From the NCBI GenBank assembly GCA_965116055.1, contig OZ220466.1:1178001-1242000 (forward strand): a stretch of 64,000 nucleotides of DNA, in the 5' to 3' direction. How positions within the stretch are numbered: the first letter of the stretch is position 1; every line of letters starts with the position of its first letter. Positions 63,005 to 64,000 of this stretch are shown here, in pieces. Source of the stretch: Bin55 sp965116055 (GTDB lineage Bacteria; Pseudomonadota; Gammaproteobacteria; Pseudomonadales; Azotimanducaceae). Both the position numbers and the translations under genes were made by a program. The notes below the pieces were generated by a model. That model searched no databases. It was not told the DNA's origin and saw nothing but the letters and a program-made list of their open reading frames with translations.

Positions 63005-64000
63005 TTACGAGAACTCCAGAATTGACCGACCTGCAATCTTTCCGTTCTCAAGTGCAGTCGTGGCTTCGTTGATGTCCTCAATTTGAAAGCGCTCAGTGAT
63101 TAGCGAGTCCAGATCGAGACGACCGGAAGCGTGCCACTCAAGGAATTGCGGAAAATCGCGATCTGGACAACATGAGCCACCAATGGAACCGCGGAACTGT
63201 TTTTCCATTCCTAGTATTTCACCAGCATTCAATTCCACGGTTGTTTGCGGCACGCCTACGAGTACAGCCGTACCACCTTGTCTTGCGCCAAACTGACCAG
63301 GACGTACTGCGGGCACGATTTGTTCCATAGTCGCCTTAAGTCCGATGCAATCGAAAGCGAAATCTGCGCCTGTGACCGGCCGGCCATTGATACCAAACCC
63401 TTCGTGCGAGGTCATGGCGTGAATCGCCTCAACTGGATTTACTTTCGATGCATTGATTCCGTGCGTTGCGCCGAAACGCTTTGCAAATTCGAGTTTTTCG
63501 TCGTCCAAGTCGACCGCGATGATCGGATCAGCCTGACGAAATTTAGCTCCGACGATTGCCGATAGACCCACGCCGCCGACACCAAAAATTGCGACGGCAT
63601 TTCCCGGCTTTATATCAACTGTGTTCATCGCGGCGCCCGCACCAGTCATGACTGCACAGCCGATGATTGATGTGACGTCTTTCGCGATGTTTGCATCTGC
63701 TTGTACGACGAATTGCTGATCGGCAATCGTGTGATCGGCCCACGTGAAAACGTTTTGCGAAATCGCATCGCCGAGTGAAGTCTTGAGCGTCGCTGCGGTC
63801 GGCCGATCACTAATCTTGAGGGCATTGCGCGGTACCCAGGTCACAAGAACCGTATCGCCTTCCGCTACATGCGTAACTTGGTTACCTGCTTGCAGTACGA
63901 CTCCCGTCGATTCGTGACCGAGTAATACCGGCCCGCGGCGAGGGCTGTGCATTTGATGCAGTTGCGAGTGGCAGATACCGGACGCAAACTGCTTGATTAC
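63005..64000 (-). CDS. Zinc-type (class III-like) alcohol dehydrogenase, N-terminus outside the window
   Basis: The reading frame stays open to the right edge, so at least 332 residues are visible and the start is missing. At the edge GICHSQLH and GHESTGVV give parts of the catalytic zinc site; FGVGGVGLSAI is the NAD-binding motif. The family oxidises primary alcohols or, in the mycothiol/NDMA-dependent branch, unusual alcohols. The cysteine loop for the structural zinc is not evident. Convergent with the phosphotransferase gene. Confidence 0.88.
   Translation of the reverse strand, partial: VIKQFASGICHSQLHQMHSPRRGPVLLGHESTGVVLQAGNQVTHVAEGDTVLVTWVPRNALKISDRPTAATLKTSLGDAISQNVFTWADHTIADQQFVVQADANIAKDVTSIIGCAVMTGAGAAMNTVDIKPGNAVAIFGVGGVGLSAIVGAKFRQADPIIAVDLDDEKLEFAKRFGATHGINASKVNPVEAIHAMTSHEGFGINGRPVTGADFAFDCIGLKATMEQIVPAVRPGQFGARQGGTAVLVGVPQTTVELNAGEILGMEKQFRGSIGGSCCPDRDFPQFLEWHASGRLDLDSLITERFQIEDINEATTALENGKIAGRSILEFS

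Noticed and set aside
1..64000. CRISPR array, insertion sequence, prophage or integron
   Set aside because: No regularly spaced repeats, transposase, integrase or phage structural genes were seen in reading the window.

Overview
The window reads as a gammaproteobacterial chromosome of roughly balanced base composition (judged by eye). Two conserved blocks support this: ispB | rplU-rpmA | obgE-proB | rpsT | murJ-ribF-lspA | bamD | rluD, and ilvI-ilvH-ilvC-pssA-msrP. Both follow the gene order I know from Pseudomonas-type gammaproteobacteria. GTG and TTG starts are common. The genus cannot be fixed from the sequence; the catabolic load suggests a free-living or host-associated heterotroph.

0-6 kb: tRNA-Cys, a CHY zinc-finger gene overlapping a hydantoinase/oxoprolinase pair (hyuA-hyuB), then a tRNA-Leu(UAA) whose anticodon loop is split by an ORF-less 219-nt group I intron. 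A DMT exporter and a Prx5-type peroxiredoxin follow. 6-9.5 kb: a degraded stretch with very small ORFs, a glutathione S-transferase, a SPOR lipoprotein and an HNH nuclease. 9.5-20 kb, minus strand: a compact run (deazaflavin-type reductase, lipA, M17 aminopeptidase, cysS, TonB-dependent receptor, M20 peptidase), preceded by asnS and an N-acyltransferase-like gene.

20-26.5 kb: a MacA/MacB-like export system with two separate permeases, a MATE exporter and a convergent flavodoxin. 26.6-30.9 kb: an acetoin-dehydrogenase-type operon acoA-acoB-acoX-acoC without its E3 gene. 31-41 kb: mixed catabolism (threonine dehydratase, epimerase, LLM oxidoreductase, acyl-CoA dehydrogenase, carboxylesterase, glyoxalase, SDR) plus unknown envelope proteins, ending at tRNA-Pro(CGG).

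41-57 kb: core genes. rpmA and obgE are separated by about 1.2 kb holding four tandem very small membrane-protein ORFs on the opposite strand. ileS is missing between ribF and lspA. ilvI-ilvH-ilvC give the acetolactate-to-dihydroxyvalerate branch of branched-chain amino acid synthesis, followed by phospholipid synthesis (pssA) and periplasmic protein repair (msrP).

57-64 kb: a TauD-family dioxygenase, then a promoter, a 58-codon ORF with a strong ribosome binding site and a branched RNA fold, all just downstream of a MerR-type regulator. An acyl-CoA synthetase, a phosphotransferase and an alcohol dehydrogenase cut by the right edge complete the window.

The best candidates for something new are the tRNA-Leu group I intron, the small membrane-protein cassette at 43.1-43.9 kb, and the MerR-linked small ORF with its structured RNA at 58.6-59 kb. 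I saw no CRISPR array, transposase, integrase or prophage module.
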